DNA of 64,000 nt from Allorhodopirellula heiligendammensis (GCF_007860105.1 NZ_SJPU01000003.1:806001-870000), one strand, 5' to 3'. Counted from the first letter of the stretch, positions 26,061 to 35,419 are shown. Program-made: numbers and translations. Notes: generated from the sequence alone by a model not told the origin.

Positions 26061-27638
26061 TTAGAAGCTGAATTGTAGCTGCGTGCGATAGAGCCACCCA
26101 TCATCGCCAGGGGCAATATCGAGCGTCGCGGAGTTAATCGAAGCCCCGTTCAGATGAGTGGCGTCCATCGTCAGCTTGATATGCTGGTTGCGGAAGTAGC
26201 GGACGAACCCAGCAGCCACTTCATCGCTGCTCTGGTCACGTGCTCCTAAGGTTCCCGAGTTTCCCTGCACGCGCGACCATCGGGCTAGAACCTGCCACTC
26301 GTGTGGGGTGAGGAAATATCCTGCCTCCAGCCAAAACCCTTGGTCGAACAACGTCGGCAGCAGCGTGCCTTCGATGTTGCTGATACTGCGGAAATAGTAT
26401 TCGCTCGTGAAGGACAGGCCGCGATACTTCATCGACGCATCAATGCTATAGAGCGATGCCGTGTAGCTGCTGGCACTCGCCGGGAGAAGATTGGCCAACG
26501 GTAAACCGGAATCAACGACCAGTGGCTCGGAGAACTCGGTCATGCCAGTGCGATCAATGGTCGAGACCGCAAATCCGGCACCGACTCGCGTCGCCAGCTG
26601 CTCGTGAAATTCGAGGTCCGCAATATCGTTGGCGCCCCACGTGCCGATGGGGAAGCTGCTCAGGCGGATGGAGACGGCCGGATTATTGTCCAGCTGTCCG
26701 CTGCTGCCCGTTTCCGCTCCACCGGTCACCAAGCCGTTGAAAAGCGCCACTTCCCAGTCCAGCGGTGCCAGCGGGGTATCGATGCGGCCGTATAGCCCCC
26801 ACGCAAGACTTCGGTTGACATCGAAAAAAGCGCTGGCCATCGAGCGGTCGGCAAATTGAAACTCCTTGCCGCTGGTCCACCGCGCAAAGGAAAACGGCAT
26901 TTTATACAAACCGGTCTTGAACCCGAGCCTGTGCTCGGTCAACCCCAACCAGCGGTGGCCGATGTCGAAGTCGAGATAGTAATCCAGTAGCCGCAACGCA
27001 TCGCCAGCGGTACTACGGCCGTCGAGCTGGACGAAGTACGTGAGATCGGTGGAAAATGCGTGGCCAGACAGAATGATCCGAGCGCGTTTGAGTTGCAGTT
27101 GATTCAAACTGGGGTTGGTACTGCGGGAATCAAACACGGTGTGTCGCAGTTGACCGTAGCCGTTGATCCGTAGACTGTACGGCTGGCGATCGACGTCCAG
27201 TCCCGTATTGGCTCCGCTGGCGATCACAAACCCGTCGTCGTAGCCCGCGTACACACTCGGTAGCGGTTGCAGCTCGTCACCAGCGGCGTTCGGCTCAGGC
27301 ATTTTTCCTGCCTCCCAGTCCTGGCCAGACCAGCCGTCCTGTCCAGGCCGGTCATGTTTGGCGACCCAGTGATCGTCCTCATGCCAGCCACTCACCTCAG
27401 GTCTGCCGTTTTGCCAGAGCCAGTCATCGCTGACCTCCTCGGGCTGCTGCAGCAACATTGAAAAACTCGACTCCGGACTCGTTCCTGACGGGCTCTCCAG
27501 TGAAACCTGGCGAATTGGCAAAATCTCTCGAGAAATAGTCAAGTCTTCCGCCGATACGGTCGGTGCCCAGAGAATCGGCGCAGCCAACAACCATTTGGCG
27601 ATGGTGCCTCTCTGCTGGATGTTCCGATCTGCCCGCAT
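26061..27638 (-). CDS. Phosphate-selective porin O/P family protein
   Basis: An outer-membrane porin of about 525 residues. From the ATG at 27638 a signal peptide (WLLAAPILWAPTVSAED) is followed by a Trp/Gly/Asp-rich linker (residues ~70-110) and a 16-strand-type barrel: LRINGYGQLRHTVFDS, LKRARIILSGHAFSTDLTYF, RLGFKTGLYKMPFSF, ADRSMASAFFDVNRSLAWGL, and a terminal aromatic strand ending QLQFSF, as outer-membrane barrels require. The family includes OprO/OprP. The frame is open to 27725, but the extra residues lack a signal sequence. It has no operon partner; phosphate selectivity is not shown. Confidence 0.85.
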   Translation of the reverse strand: MRADRNIQQRGTIAKWLLAAPILWAPTVSAEDLTISREILPIRQVSLESPSGTSPESSFSMLLQQPEEVSDDWLWQNGRPEVSGWHEDDHWVAKHDRPGQDGWSGQDWEAGKMPEPNAAGDELQPLPSVYAGYDDGFVIASGANTGLDVDRQPYSLRINGYGQLRHTVFDSRSTNPSLNQLQLKRARIILSGHAFSTDLTYFVQLDGRSTAGDALRLLDYYLDFDIGHRWLGLTEHRLGFKTGLYKMPFSFARWTSGKEFQFADRSMASAFFDVNRSLAWGLYGRIDTPLAPLDWEVALFNGLVTGGAETGSSGQLDNNPAVSIRLSSFPIGTWGANDIADLEFHEQLATRVGAGFAVSTIDRTGMTEFSEPLVVDSGLPLANLLPASASSYTASLYSIDASMKYRGLSFTSEYYFRSISNIEGTLLPTLFDQGFWLEAGYFLTPHEWQVLARWSRVQGNSGTLGARDQSSDEVAAGFVRYFRNQHIKLTMDATHLNGASINSATLDIAPGDDGWLYRTQLQFSF

Positions 27639-27819
27639 GGCCGTTCGTCGTAAGATTGTCGCCCCCGTTTGGCGGATCACAACCGACGCGACCGCTACAC
27701 ACTCTTCTATCGACATAACCGTCATGGATCCCCACTGGGGATTTGCGATTTGTCACAACGAATTCGGCCATCACGGTTGGGGCAACGACGTTGAAGGTCT
27801 CTGTTTTGAATTCCAAGAT

Positions 27820-29667
27820 TCAATCCACTGGCACGCCTCCGGTGATGCGAATGTCCAGTTGATTCGACTCGATGGGAACTTCGATTCGAGACCGATTGTT
27901 CTCAACAACCTGTCGATTGACAGTCATCGTAGCATTTCGCAAGTCGAGGTCTGGATGCGTGAGTCTCACGACTTGGTCCCCAATCGGCCATTGACGCAGG
28001 CGGGCAACGCCGTCGGCGTCCGTTACTGACACCCAGCCGTGATCTTGCACGACCAGATAGCCGACTTCATCGTCGTGGATGTTGCACGTCATCGGAATCA
28101 ATCCCGGCTCTGGCTTTCGAAAACGGCTTCGATGCTTGAGCGAATCTGCTGCAGGAAGCATCAGCCCCGGCGGAGAATTGGCAACGCAGGCAACATTCAC
28201 GATGTGATCGAGTACCGAACGCTCGCCATCAATCGCAAGGACATCCAGTGTATCGCCGACACGGGCGACGCTCACTCGCGGAACAAACCCCCCATCACCC
28301 AACATTGTTTTCACTGTTTGACCTCGATACGCGTCAATGTTCGGCGTCGGCGGGGGGCTGTGGCGCTCGTCCCAGATCAAAACTAGGTCGCCTAGCGGAG
28401 CAAAGGGGGCCATCCCGAATGGACGGTAAGACACGTCGACGACAAGCGTTTCAAAGTCTTTCCCCCAACCTTTTGATCGACGGTACCACGGATGCTCGTG
28501 CGGAAAATCATGGACCGTCAGCATGTTCGACTGACGCACAAATTCAGTGCCATCAATCAAGCGAAACGAGTCCTCCGAGAACTTCGCCACTTTTTCATCG
28601 AGTAGGTCCACGGGCCACTGATTCCACGACCAACCTGGATGCCTGGACCAACCGCTGATGGAGTGCGTCAAATTAAGATCAAGCTTCGTATCACTGCCAC
28701 GCCAAATGCCCGCGCCCAGTCCGACTCCAGCAGGCTTCGGCAAAGATTCACCCACAAAATTTTTCTTGGGCTCGATCAATGTCAGCAGCGTTCCACGGGG
28801 ACCCATTGCGATGGTCATGAAGCGATCCTCCCACTCGGCTCGCCAAGTGCCCAGGTATCGAGATGGCTTCAACGGTGGTGGATCGATCGCGCGGACGCGT
28901 TCGAAATAGATTGAGGGAATGCTCAGGTACCGCTCGTCAAGTACGCGGATGATGCGGTGATCGTCGGCGGCAGATTCCGGGACATCGCTGGGGACAAGCA
29001 GCGATGTAACAAAGGTATCATGATCCTGCCCGAGCTCGTTTGCTTCGTCCCACAGCTCAATATTGACGGCCAGCAATTTTCCGCCGATCCGAGAGGCGAT
29101 GGGCAGGTGATTGCTGGAGCGAGTGATGACTAGCTCGTCCGTCAGATCCGCATCACAGTCGATCGGAATGGTGTGATGCTCAGCGATTCGCTGTTGAACA
29201 AAAGCCATGATCGCGTCGGCATCCTTCAGGACGCGCTGGTCGGCTTTCGCAAATGCGGTGATTGCGGCGGTGGCCCAAGCATGCGTTGGGTATGTCAGGT
29301 TGACCGCACCTGAGACCCTGGCGTTCTTGGCCGAACCACGTACGAATAACAGCCATTGGGTACCCACCCCGTCGAGTTTCGCGAAAGCGCCCGGTCGGAA
29401 GAGATCCACAAGCAAGCATTGCTGGATTGTTCCTGCTGGAAAAGATTCGAGATCGCGATTGCCTTTCAAGGCTTTGAGCGGTCGAAACCGAATCGGTTCG
29501 GAGTCGGCACCGACAATCGCCTCGGCCAGGAAAATCTCATCCGCCGAATCGACCTTCCATTCGATTGACATCGCGGCGGTTGTGTACAAGTCGGCGAGTA
29601 TGTACTCGTTCACCGTCAAGTTACCAACAACGAACAGAAAGCCAATCAGCAGCCGGTAAAACATCAT
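27820..29667 (-). CDS. Secreted protein with C-terminal cupredoxin/MauL-like domain
   Basis: A 615-residue exported protein of unknown function, starting with a hydrophobic signal (LLIGFLFVVGNLTV). The N-terminal ~150 residues read like the planctomycete class IVGADSEPIRFRPLKALKG-, a domain seen with secreted proteins. The last ~190 residues look like the plastocyanin/MauL-like repeat found near methylamine utilisation genes: VPRVSVARVGDTLDVLAIDG, then IPMTCNIHDDEVGYLVVQDH and VSVTDADGVARLRQWPIG. A conserved Cys and His (TCNIHDD) could bind copper, but this is inference. It starts the accessory island; it is monocistronic. Confidence 0.75.
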   Translation of the reverse strand: MMFYRLLIGFLFVVGNLTVNEYILADLYTTAAMSIEWKVDSADEIFLAEAIVGADSEPIRFRPLKALKGNRDLESFPAGTIQQCLLVDLFRPGAFAKLDGVGTQWLLFVRGSAKNARVSGAVNLTYPTHAWATAAITAFAKADQRVLKDADAIMAFVQQRIAEHHTIPIDCDADLTDELVITRSSNHLPIASRIGGKLLAVNIELWDEANELGQDHDTFVTSLLVPSDVPESAADDHRIIRVLDERYLSIPSIYFERVRAIDPPPLKPSRYLGTWRAEWEDRFMTIAMGPRGTLLTLIEPKKNFVGESLPKPAGVGLGAGIWRGSDTKLDLNLTHSISGWSRHPGWSWNQWPVDLLDEKVAKFSEDSFRLIDGTEFVRQSNMLTVHDFPHEHPWYRRSKGWGKDFETLVVDVSYRPFGMAPFAPLGDLVLIWDERHSPPPTPNIDAYRGQTVKTMLGDGGFVPRVSVARVGDTLDVLAIDGERSVLDHIVNVACVANSPPGLMLPAADSLKHRSRFRKPEPGLIPMTCNIHDDEVGYLVVQDHGWVSVTDADGVARLRQWPIGDQVVRLTHPDLDLRNATMTVNRQVVENNRSRIEVPIESNQLDIRITGGVPVD

Positions 29668-29912
29668 ATTAATCTCAAACGCCGTTTAAGGTATCGAATG
29701 CGGACGGAACCCAGATGCTGTCTTCGCAAGATGATACCTGCGCTGGACGAGTGAAGCACTCAAGGTCCGTTGTGACGATGCGAATTAGATGGCCCCACAC
29801 GGTGCGTCGTTCCCTCAACGTGCAACTCGGCTATCACTTGATCCAATTCACCAGCCGTGAAGGCTAACGATCGTGTAGGAAAGAGAGGTCCCTCCGGGTT
29901 GGGCGTCGGTGC

Positions 29913-30199
29913 ATCCAGCATGTTGGATTTTAGAGGCGATGCTTGGAATGGAGTAGACTCCAGCTGACAAAGATGTGAGCCGAGGGCCGTCAAGCACCGG
30001 GCGACACGGCTAGCCCGGCCGCCACCACGTCTCGGCTCGCCAAGTCCACGCTGACTGCAATTGCTTCCGTCGCTCTCGACACAACGATGCTACTGTAATT
30101 GCACCAGCTTGACGAAAATTGCGGATTCCACCGCCATGCCATGAAAATCCCGCACGCCTGGCTTACCTTTGCGAAACCCACGATCAACCCGGACGGACC
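29913..30199 (+). repeat. Structured interspersed repeat, copy A
   Basis: The left box CCAGCATGTTGGA followed by TTTTAGAGGC is at 29913-29937. The right part, 30061-30199, aligns without gaps to 37837-37975 with 27 mismatches in 139 positions (about 81% identity by hand). Between them a nested inverted repeat is visible: GAGCCGAG (29977-29984)/CTCGGCTC (30031-30038) enclosing CCGGGC (29997-30002)/GCCCGG (30013-30018). The second copy is at 37678-37975. The nature of the element is unknown; the rest of 29668-29912 shows no gene I can support. Confidence 0.75.
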
Positions 30200-30266
30200 A
30201 TCATTCGGCATCCACGAAAGCAGTTTGGTGAAGTGTGCGTGCAGCGGTACAATCAACAGCAATTGA
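30141..30266 (+). CDS. Possible small protein encoded in repeat copy A
   Basis: A 41-codon reading frame beginning MKIPHAWLTFAKPTINPDGP. In copy B the same frame, with a TTG start, reads LKIPHTWLTAAKPTINPDGP. In the aligned 20 codons, apart from the start codon, the differences are three synonymous changes and two amino acid changes, which hints at coding constraint. The two sequences diverge completely after this point. It has no recognised domain, and it could equally be the remains of the 5' end of a larger gene family member. No ribosome-binding site is visible. Confidence 0.3.
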   Translation: MKIPHAWLTFAKPTINPDGPSFGIHESSLVKCACSGTINSN

Positions 30267-30313
30267 GCTTTCGTCCGAAGTGGTCTCCTCTCCAGTTGAC
30301 GAGCGATCCTACC

Positions 30314-33121
30314 GTGTCTTTCACCCAATTTCGGAACGCGACCCGAAAAGATCTTGCAATTCAATGCGGTTTTGCTCTGTTCATTTTGATCGGTATCGCA
30401 GCGGCTTTTTGGGGGATGGCAGGTACGAGGGGTGTTTCTCAGACTTCAAGCGTGCAGTTTCATTCGCTGGACCGTAGCGGTGACACGCCCAGCGTCGACC
30501 CGACATGGTATCTGTCGCATTCGGATGAGTTTAAGCTCCATGTTGATCCGTCAGATCGCGATGGGAAGGGTGCCGCAGAGTATCGGATGCAGCGTGGGGA
30601 GGAACTCCTGTGGTCGGTTCGCTTGCCGATGACGCTCGCCGAAGCGGTGGTCACCGATCGCGGAGAGACGATCGGTTATTACTACAGCACGGGATTCGAG
30701 GGACTCGACGCGGGCGTTTCGAAAGGTGTCTTTGGCGTCATGATTCTGGCTGCTGACGGAACCCTTCGAACCAACGAATCGACGCCACGCTCGTCGAGCC
30801 GATATCTCCATGAGGCTCCGAACCCTAAGTGCAGCGGTCTGATCGCGGACGAGGAACACGATCGAGCGATTTTTCGCATCGTTGATCCAGACGTGAATCG
30901 CCGCCAGGAAGCTTGGTGGGTCTATCAAATCTCAACGGGCGAGAAACGGAAGACGCTTTTTCCGCTAGAGAAAATGCCCGCGTCTGAACACGTACGCACC
31001 CTTATCGCGGCACGGCCGATCAAGGGCACTCCGCTGTTGGCGCTGCATTGGTGGAGGCATGAATATCTAAACCCTCAAGTATCGACTGACTCAATCGCTG
31101 GTGCGGCACTTACGGTAGTCGATGACGACGCGAACCCACTGTGGCAGGTGGCGTTTCCAGACGACTACGAGGGCAAAGATGGCAAGGACTTTTCCGATGT
31201 TCTACGCAATCGAATCCTGCAACACGGCGCGTTATTGGAATCAAATGAGCCTGGAGGGATTGAGTTTCTCGTCGCGTCAGAAATGCAAGCGGTGAGATTC
31301 CAGGTGCGGCAGGAAGCTGACGCATGGGATGTAACGCGATTAGGCAGTCGCGATATTTCTATGGCAGAAGCGTTCCCTCCGAAACGGAACGGGATACAGG
31401 CAATGCCATTACCAGTGGAGATTCCGGAACCACTTGAGCGACTTGCTCCGATCGATTTGGAACTGGCGGGCTCCGCTCCGGTAGTGCGGAAAGTTTTTGA
31501 CTTCACCATCGACGATCAAAATCGGATCGCATGGATACGTGCCAGTGATCGAGAGGCCGATGAGTTTGTGCTGATCAACGAGCAGGGTGACGTGCTCGTT
31601 GAGATTCCCATGCCCGTTGGCCCTGACCCGGTTGCCTCAGACAATGGTCCTGAGCGTCAATTTACATGGTCGGCTTGTGTCTGGAACCGCAAAAATCGAT
31701 TTATCGTGACTCGTTCAGAGTACGGCACTGAAACCCAATCGCAAGCGTGGTGGGTGGATGTTGATACGAGGTCCGTGACTCCGATCGATAAGTTGGCTGC
31801 CCCGTACGTCGAGCAGATCGCCTGCTTCTCAGATGGCGGTTTTGTCGTTTTGGGAACAATTCATTACCAGCACACCATCACGGATTCGATCGTCGGCTAC
31901 GATCCCCAGGGAAGTCCGACATGGCAAATCGTTGCCGATCGCAACAGAGACAAAAGTGACGTCTTCAGTCCCGTGTCTATCGCCGTGACGCCCGACGATC
32001 AGATCATCCTCCTTGACAACATTCGCGAAACGCTGCAGTGGTTTGACCGGCGAGGACAGTTCATTCGTAGCATTAATTTAGAAGAAGCTTGGGGGCGACA
32101 ACCGAGTTATCCCACAGGCGTTTTTGCGATCGCCGACGGCAACTATTTTGTGCATGATTTTCGCGGGAGGCCGCCCTATGTTTTTATGGGCCAAAGCGGC
32201 AAAGTGATCGGTGAGTTCAGTCCGAAGTTCGATACCGGGCGTGCTGTCAATGACAACCGCGTCGTAGTCGCGCCTGACCAGCGAGTTTGGATGACGGACT
32301 TTGCTGCGATATATCGACTGGGGACAACGGGGATAGTCGACCTGGTTCTGGGGACTGACCCCCGAAACGATCCGATGACTGAAATGTCCGGAAGTGCGGT
32401 CGGTCACGGTGGGTGGATATATCTCGTCGACGGTCGGACTGCATCCACTCATGTGTTTGAATCGTCAGGACGCTACGTGCAGACAAGGAGCATGCCAGCG
32501 GAATACTACCACGGGCAGATCCATTTCCCCTCGATTTCGATCGATGGCCAAGGCGACTCTGCGTTGCTCGCCCGAAAGGACAGGAATTCTTCGGTACTGG
32601 TCCGGTTCAGTCACGAGGGTCAATTGATCGAACCGTTACGGTTTCCCTTAGAAATTGAACAGTTTCAGTACTTACCAGGCACCGACCATCTTGTCTTGGC
32701 TCTGTACAATGAGGTCAAGATCATCGATGGAACTGGACGGGTACTACGTACCATTCGGCGTCGCTCAGACGATCGGTGGTTGGAACGCATCGACGATTTG
32801 GCAGTCGCGACCGATGGATCATTTGCTGTTTTGGTCAATGGAATCGTATCGATTTACGATGTGAATGGTGATTCACTCGGTGTCGTGCCCTTGCCGACCA
32901 CGGTAGATGGTTATGTGAACATCGCGTTAAGTCCTACCCATGTCGCTGCGATCGGGAATGGCAAGTTGGTGGTTCTCGACCGGCAGTTTCGAACAATGCG
33001 GTGGGGGATCCTCGAAGACGAGATGCAGTATGGGCTCATTCATTTCGTGGCCAAGGACAGTGAGCTACTTCTAATCCCGCAATTCGGACGAGCGCTGACG
33101 CGATACCGAATAACAAGGTAA
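30314..33121 (+). CDS. Membrane-anchored beta-propeller (NHL-like) protein
   Basis: About 935 residues from the GTG at 30314. A single N-terminal transmembrane helix (CGFALFILIGIAAAFWGMAG) is followed by a large extracytoplasmic region with repeated beta-propeller blades. Examples are SVDPTWYLSHSDEFKLHVDP, ISIDGQGDSALLARKDRNSS, VAPDQRVWMTDFAAIYRLG and FPLEIEQFQYLPGTDHLVLA. Blade motifs D-G-x-G/R and DxxGxxxR resemble NHL and WD-type repeats. The frame extends upstream to a TTG at 30119, but that stretch overlaps repeat copy A and lacks resemblance to the protein, so the later start is taken. It could bind a ligand or partner; no enzymatic motif is seen. It belongs to the island. Confidence 0.75.
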   Translation: MSFTQFRNATRKDLAIQCGFALFILIGIAAAFWGMAGTRGVSQTSSVQFHSLDRSGDTPSVDPTWYLSHSDEFKLHVDPSDRDGKGAAEYRMQRGEELLWSVRLPMTLAEAVVTDRGETIGYYYSTGFEGLDAGVSKGVFGVMILAADGTLRTNESTPRSSSRYLHEAPNPKCSGLIADEEHDRAIFRIVDPDVNRRQEAWWVYQISTGEKRKTLFPLEKMPASEHVRTLIAARPIKGTPLLALHWWRHEYLNPQVSTDSIAGAALTVVDDDANPLWQVAFPDDYEGKDGKDFSDVLRNRILQHGALLESNEPGGIEFLVASEMQAVRFQVRQEADAWDVTRLGSRDISMAEAFPPKRNGIQAMPLPVEIPEPLERLAPIDLELAGSAPVVRKVFDFTIDDQNRIAWIRASDREADEFVLINEQGDVLVEIPMPVGPDPVASDNGPERQFTWSACVWNRKNRFIVTRSEYGTETQSQAWWVDVDTRSVTPIDKLAAPYVEQIACFSDGGFVVLGTIHYQHTITDSIVGYDPQGSPTWQIVADRNRDKSDVFSPVSIAVTPDDQIILLDNIRETLQWFDRRGQFIRSINLEEAWGRQPSYPTGVFAIADGNYFVHDFRGRPPYVFMGQSGKVIGEFSPKFDTGRAVNDNRVVVAPDQRVWMTDFAAIYRLGTTGIVDLVLGTDPRNDPMTEMSGSAVGHGGWIYLVDGRTASTHVFESSGRYVQTRSMPAEYYHGQIHFPSISIDGQGDSALLARKDRNSSVLVRFSHEGQLIEPLRFPLEIEQFQYLPGTDHLVLALYNEVKIIDGTGRVLRTIRRRSDDRWLERIDDLAVATDGSFAVLVNGIVSIYDVNGDSLGVVPLPTTVDGYVNIALSPTHVAAIGNGKLVVLDRQFRTMRWGILEDEMQYGLIHFVAKDSELLLIPQFGRALTRYRITR

Positions 33122-33212
33122 GCATTTTCGCAGCACGCCTCGAGGACTCTCATCCGAGAGCACAGGAGGGAAGAACACATGAGGGACACGACCACATGTG
33201 AGGGACAAGCAC

Positions 33213-33275
33213 TATCGTGCCGAACATTGGTGCCGAACATTGGGACACGGTGCCGAACATTGGGACACAGCACTC
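33213..33275 (+). repeat. 20-bp tandem repeat with TGCCGAACATTGG core
   Basis: The unit TGCCGAACATTGGGACACGG occurs at 33231-33250 and, with one change, at 33251-33270; a truncated 13-bp unit is at 33218-33230. An inverted relative of its end, TGCTGTGTCCCC, lies at 33331-33342. Two ACATG/ACATGTG-AGGGACA motifs precede it (33178-33210). The repeat is beside an integrase remnant, which suggests a recombination or insertion scar. Confidence 0.75.
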
Positions 33276-33346
33276 TTGCGGATAGTTTGACTCCATTCAT
33301 GCGGGGGAACGGCGACTAACCTGACAAGATGCTGTGTCCCCAGGGT

Positions 33347-33523
33347 GGCGGGAGCACCCGACTCCAACAACATGCGAGAAAAGTGCAGCGTAGTATCGCG
33401 ATTCACAGCTAAATCGTTCACCGTGCCTTTGGGGAACATCATCGCGTAACGTCGCAGCCACTTCGGGAACCAAACCCGGTCGCTCTCCCCCCCCGCCATC
33501 GGCAGACGCCACCGCGATCTCAA
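33347..33523 (-). pseudogene. Tyrosine recombinase/integrase remnant (N-terminal part)
   Basis: About 59 codons from an ATG at 33523 read WRLPMAGGESDRVWFPKWLRRYAMM and LSRMLLESGAPAT-like sequence (FSRMLLESGAPAT). The pattern of FPKWLRRYA, about 20 residues, then a helix ending in GAPA is what the SAM-like N-terminal domain of integron-type and planctomycete tyrosine recombinases looks like. The reading then runs into the tandem repeats; the catalytic domain is missing. The remaining sequence of 33122-33726 shows no intact gene. Identification rests on a short segment. Confidence 0.4.
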
Positions 33524-33726
33524 ATTCCAAAAGTGTCATCAGAATGATCCTTCGAGTTAGCGAGGTTGCTTTTGCGTCCCGAGAAGACTATCATCGACTA
33601 CCACCACAGCGGCCTGCGGGATATTGGTCAAACACCCCAACTCACTCAGGTCGTATTGGCAAAATTCCCGAATACGACCCTACTGACAAGGGTTGAAACT
33701 ATTGTTCTGCTCATCAAACATCAGCC

Positions 33727-34758
33727 ATGCATCGTTGCGTTACTGTAATCGCGATTGTCAGCTTGGTATTGATGCTCGGTTGTCCGAGCGTCGAAAACGC
33801 TGGCGTTGAGCACAACAACGTATGCATCGATTTGTCGCCAGACGGAGACACGCTCGTCTTTGCTTCCGCTGACGGTGATCTCTACCTTTTTGACATCGCC
33901 GAATCGATCGCAACGCGATTGACCGCTACGGACCGTATCGAGAGCTATCCCTCATTTTCGCCCGATGGAACGCAGATTGTTTTCGCAGCCACTGAGGACG
34001 AAATGGCACCGTCGCGGATCTACATACGTGATTTAGGCGATCATTCAATCATTGCCGTAACGGAGGACAACGAACAATCCGACATCCTGCCGCGATTCAC
34101 ACCGGACGGTAAACGGATCGTTTTTGCACGTGCCTACCGGCACCGGCCGTATAGTCTTGGGGGCTGGACTTGGGATATGTGGGATGTTTGCAGCATCGGC
34201 ACCGATGGTGCGGGGTTTGCACGACTGACCGAGGAAGGTTACTACCAGCTTTACCGAATTGTTCCACGCGCAGATGGAGATTTCGTTTACGCCGCTGATC
34301 GGATCGGACTTGAAAATCCAGCCGCCCTGTACACGGTTTCGCCGAACAACCAACCCACTCAACTCATCCCGAAAGCCGGTACGAACAACACGGATGTTCA
34401 TGCTTGGGTATCGGACCCGATGGTAGGCCCAGACGGCAAAACCCTGACTTTTTGCTCTGACTTCACTAAGCCATTTTGGTATGACGTCTGTATTAAGATG
34501 GGCGATGCTAAATCGCAAGGTCTTGTAGGGTCGAAGTCACGATACAACCGGTACCCAGACTTCTTCCCTAGCGGTGAACGGATCGTGTTCCTCGCCGGAA
34601 CTGAGTTTAATGCTGGCAATCGGGCAATTTACAGCTTGTGGGAAGTGTCCCTATCCGGTCAAACCAAAGAGCTCGCCACGTCAGACCTGTTCACGAATCC
34701 GACCAATTGGCTGGCACCGAAAAGAGCAGAACCATCCGATGCAACCGAGTCGCGGTAG
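33727..34758 (+). CDS. TolB-like PD40/WD40 propeller lipoprotein
   Basis: A 343-residue lipoprotein: signal peptide VTVIAIVSLVLMLGC with lipobox Cys, then six-bladed TolB-type repeats with the PD40 pattern: IESYPSFSPDGTQIVFAA, SDILPRFTPDGKRIVFAR, SDPMVGPDGKTLTFCSD and NRYPDFFPSGERIVFLAG. PD40 propellers mediate protein binding or sensing in the periplasm. It is followed by unrelated island genes and preceded by the integrase scar. Function unknown. Confidence 0.82.
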   Translation: MHRCVTVIAIVSLVLMLGCPSVENAGVEHNNVCIDLSPDGDTLVFASADGDLYLFDIAESIATRLTATDRIESYPSFSPDGTQIVFAATEDEMAPSRIYIRDLGDHSIIAVTEDNEQSDILPRFTPDGKRIVFARAYRHRPYSLGGWTWDMWDVCSIGTDGAGFARLTEEGYYQLYRIVPRADGDFVYAADRIGLENPAALYTVSPNNQPTQLIPKAGTNNTDVHAWVSDPMVGPDGKTLTFCSDFTKPFWYDVCIKMGDAKSQGLVGSKSRYNRYPDFFPSGERIVFLAGTEFNAGNRAIYSLWEVSLSGQTKELATSDLFTNPTNWLAPKRAEPSDATESR

Positions 34759-34831
34759 CCAGGCGTTTCGAAATGGAAGGTCAACCGCCGCGACCGGCTG
34801 ATCGGCAACGTTATCCGACTGAAACTCGAGC

Positions 34832-35287
34832 ATGGCCGTAAGCTCCAAGCGTCGCAATCGAATCAACGTTGACGATCGGGGCTACCTTTGGTGGGTCGTT
34901 CCCGACAACGATTCGCTCGACGTCGTCTTGCACGTCATTTCCGAAGACAAACGTTTCAACGTTCTCTATGTGCTTGGGCAACCTGCCGCGACACGTTACG
35001 TCACCGTGATTGGCAACGAATTTGGGACGATCGTGACTGGTGGTTCTTGGCGGCGGTTTCTATGCCCTCGTTTTGACACCGAGGGTCAGGTGACACCACG
35101 ACACATTCGTTTCCTTCTTGAATGGGCGGCCGCGGCTGACCCCACTATCCACGAAGTCGATGCTGCTGGATTGCCGGTCCCATTTGGAGGACTATGCGAC
35201 GCTTGCGGCCGTGATCTTCGCGGCATGCTCCGTCTCGATGCTGTATCTTGTTGCTACTGCGATCGCCCTGTGGCCGGACGAACTTAA
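34832..35287 (+). CDS. Uncharacterised protein with C-terminal zinc-ribbon-like cysteines
   Basis: A 151-residue protein. It begins with a basic segment (SSKRRNRINVDDRGYLWWVV), an alpha/beta core, and ends with two Cys pairs, CDACGRDLRG and CCYCDRP, spaced like a zinc ribbon. The motif IxVDDRGYLWWVVPD suggests a small beta-rich domain known only from uncharacterised planctomycete proteins. No partner is clear; the next gene is 132 bp downstream. A role in nucleic-acid binding would be a guess. Confidence 0.55.
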   Translation: MAVSSKRRNRINVDDRGYLWWVVPDNDSLDVVLHVISEDKRFNVLYVLGQPAATRYVTVIGNEFGTIVTGGSWRRFLCPRFDTEGQVTPRHIRFLLEWAAAADPTIHEVDAAGLPVPFGGLCDACGRDLRGMLRLDAVSCCYCDRPVAGRT

Positions 35288-35419
35288 TGCTGCGGATAAC
35301 CATGGCATTCACACGGAGCGGGGCTTGCGGCCGAATTTGAAATGGACAACTTTACTCTCCCCGCCCGGTGATGCCGGCCGTTATCCGACAGAGGCCAATA
35401 CGCGAGCAAATCGAAACCT

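Noticed and set aside
29760-29993. 77-codon minus-strand frame
   Set aside because: Overlaps the left box and hairpins of repeat copy A; no protein-like pattern.
33213-33275. Tandem repeats considered as a CRISPR array
   Set aside because: No spacers: units are directly adjacent and only two and a half copies exist; no cas genes nearby.
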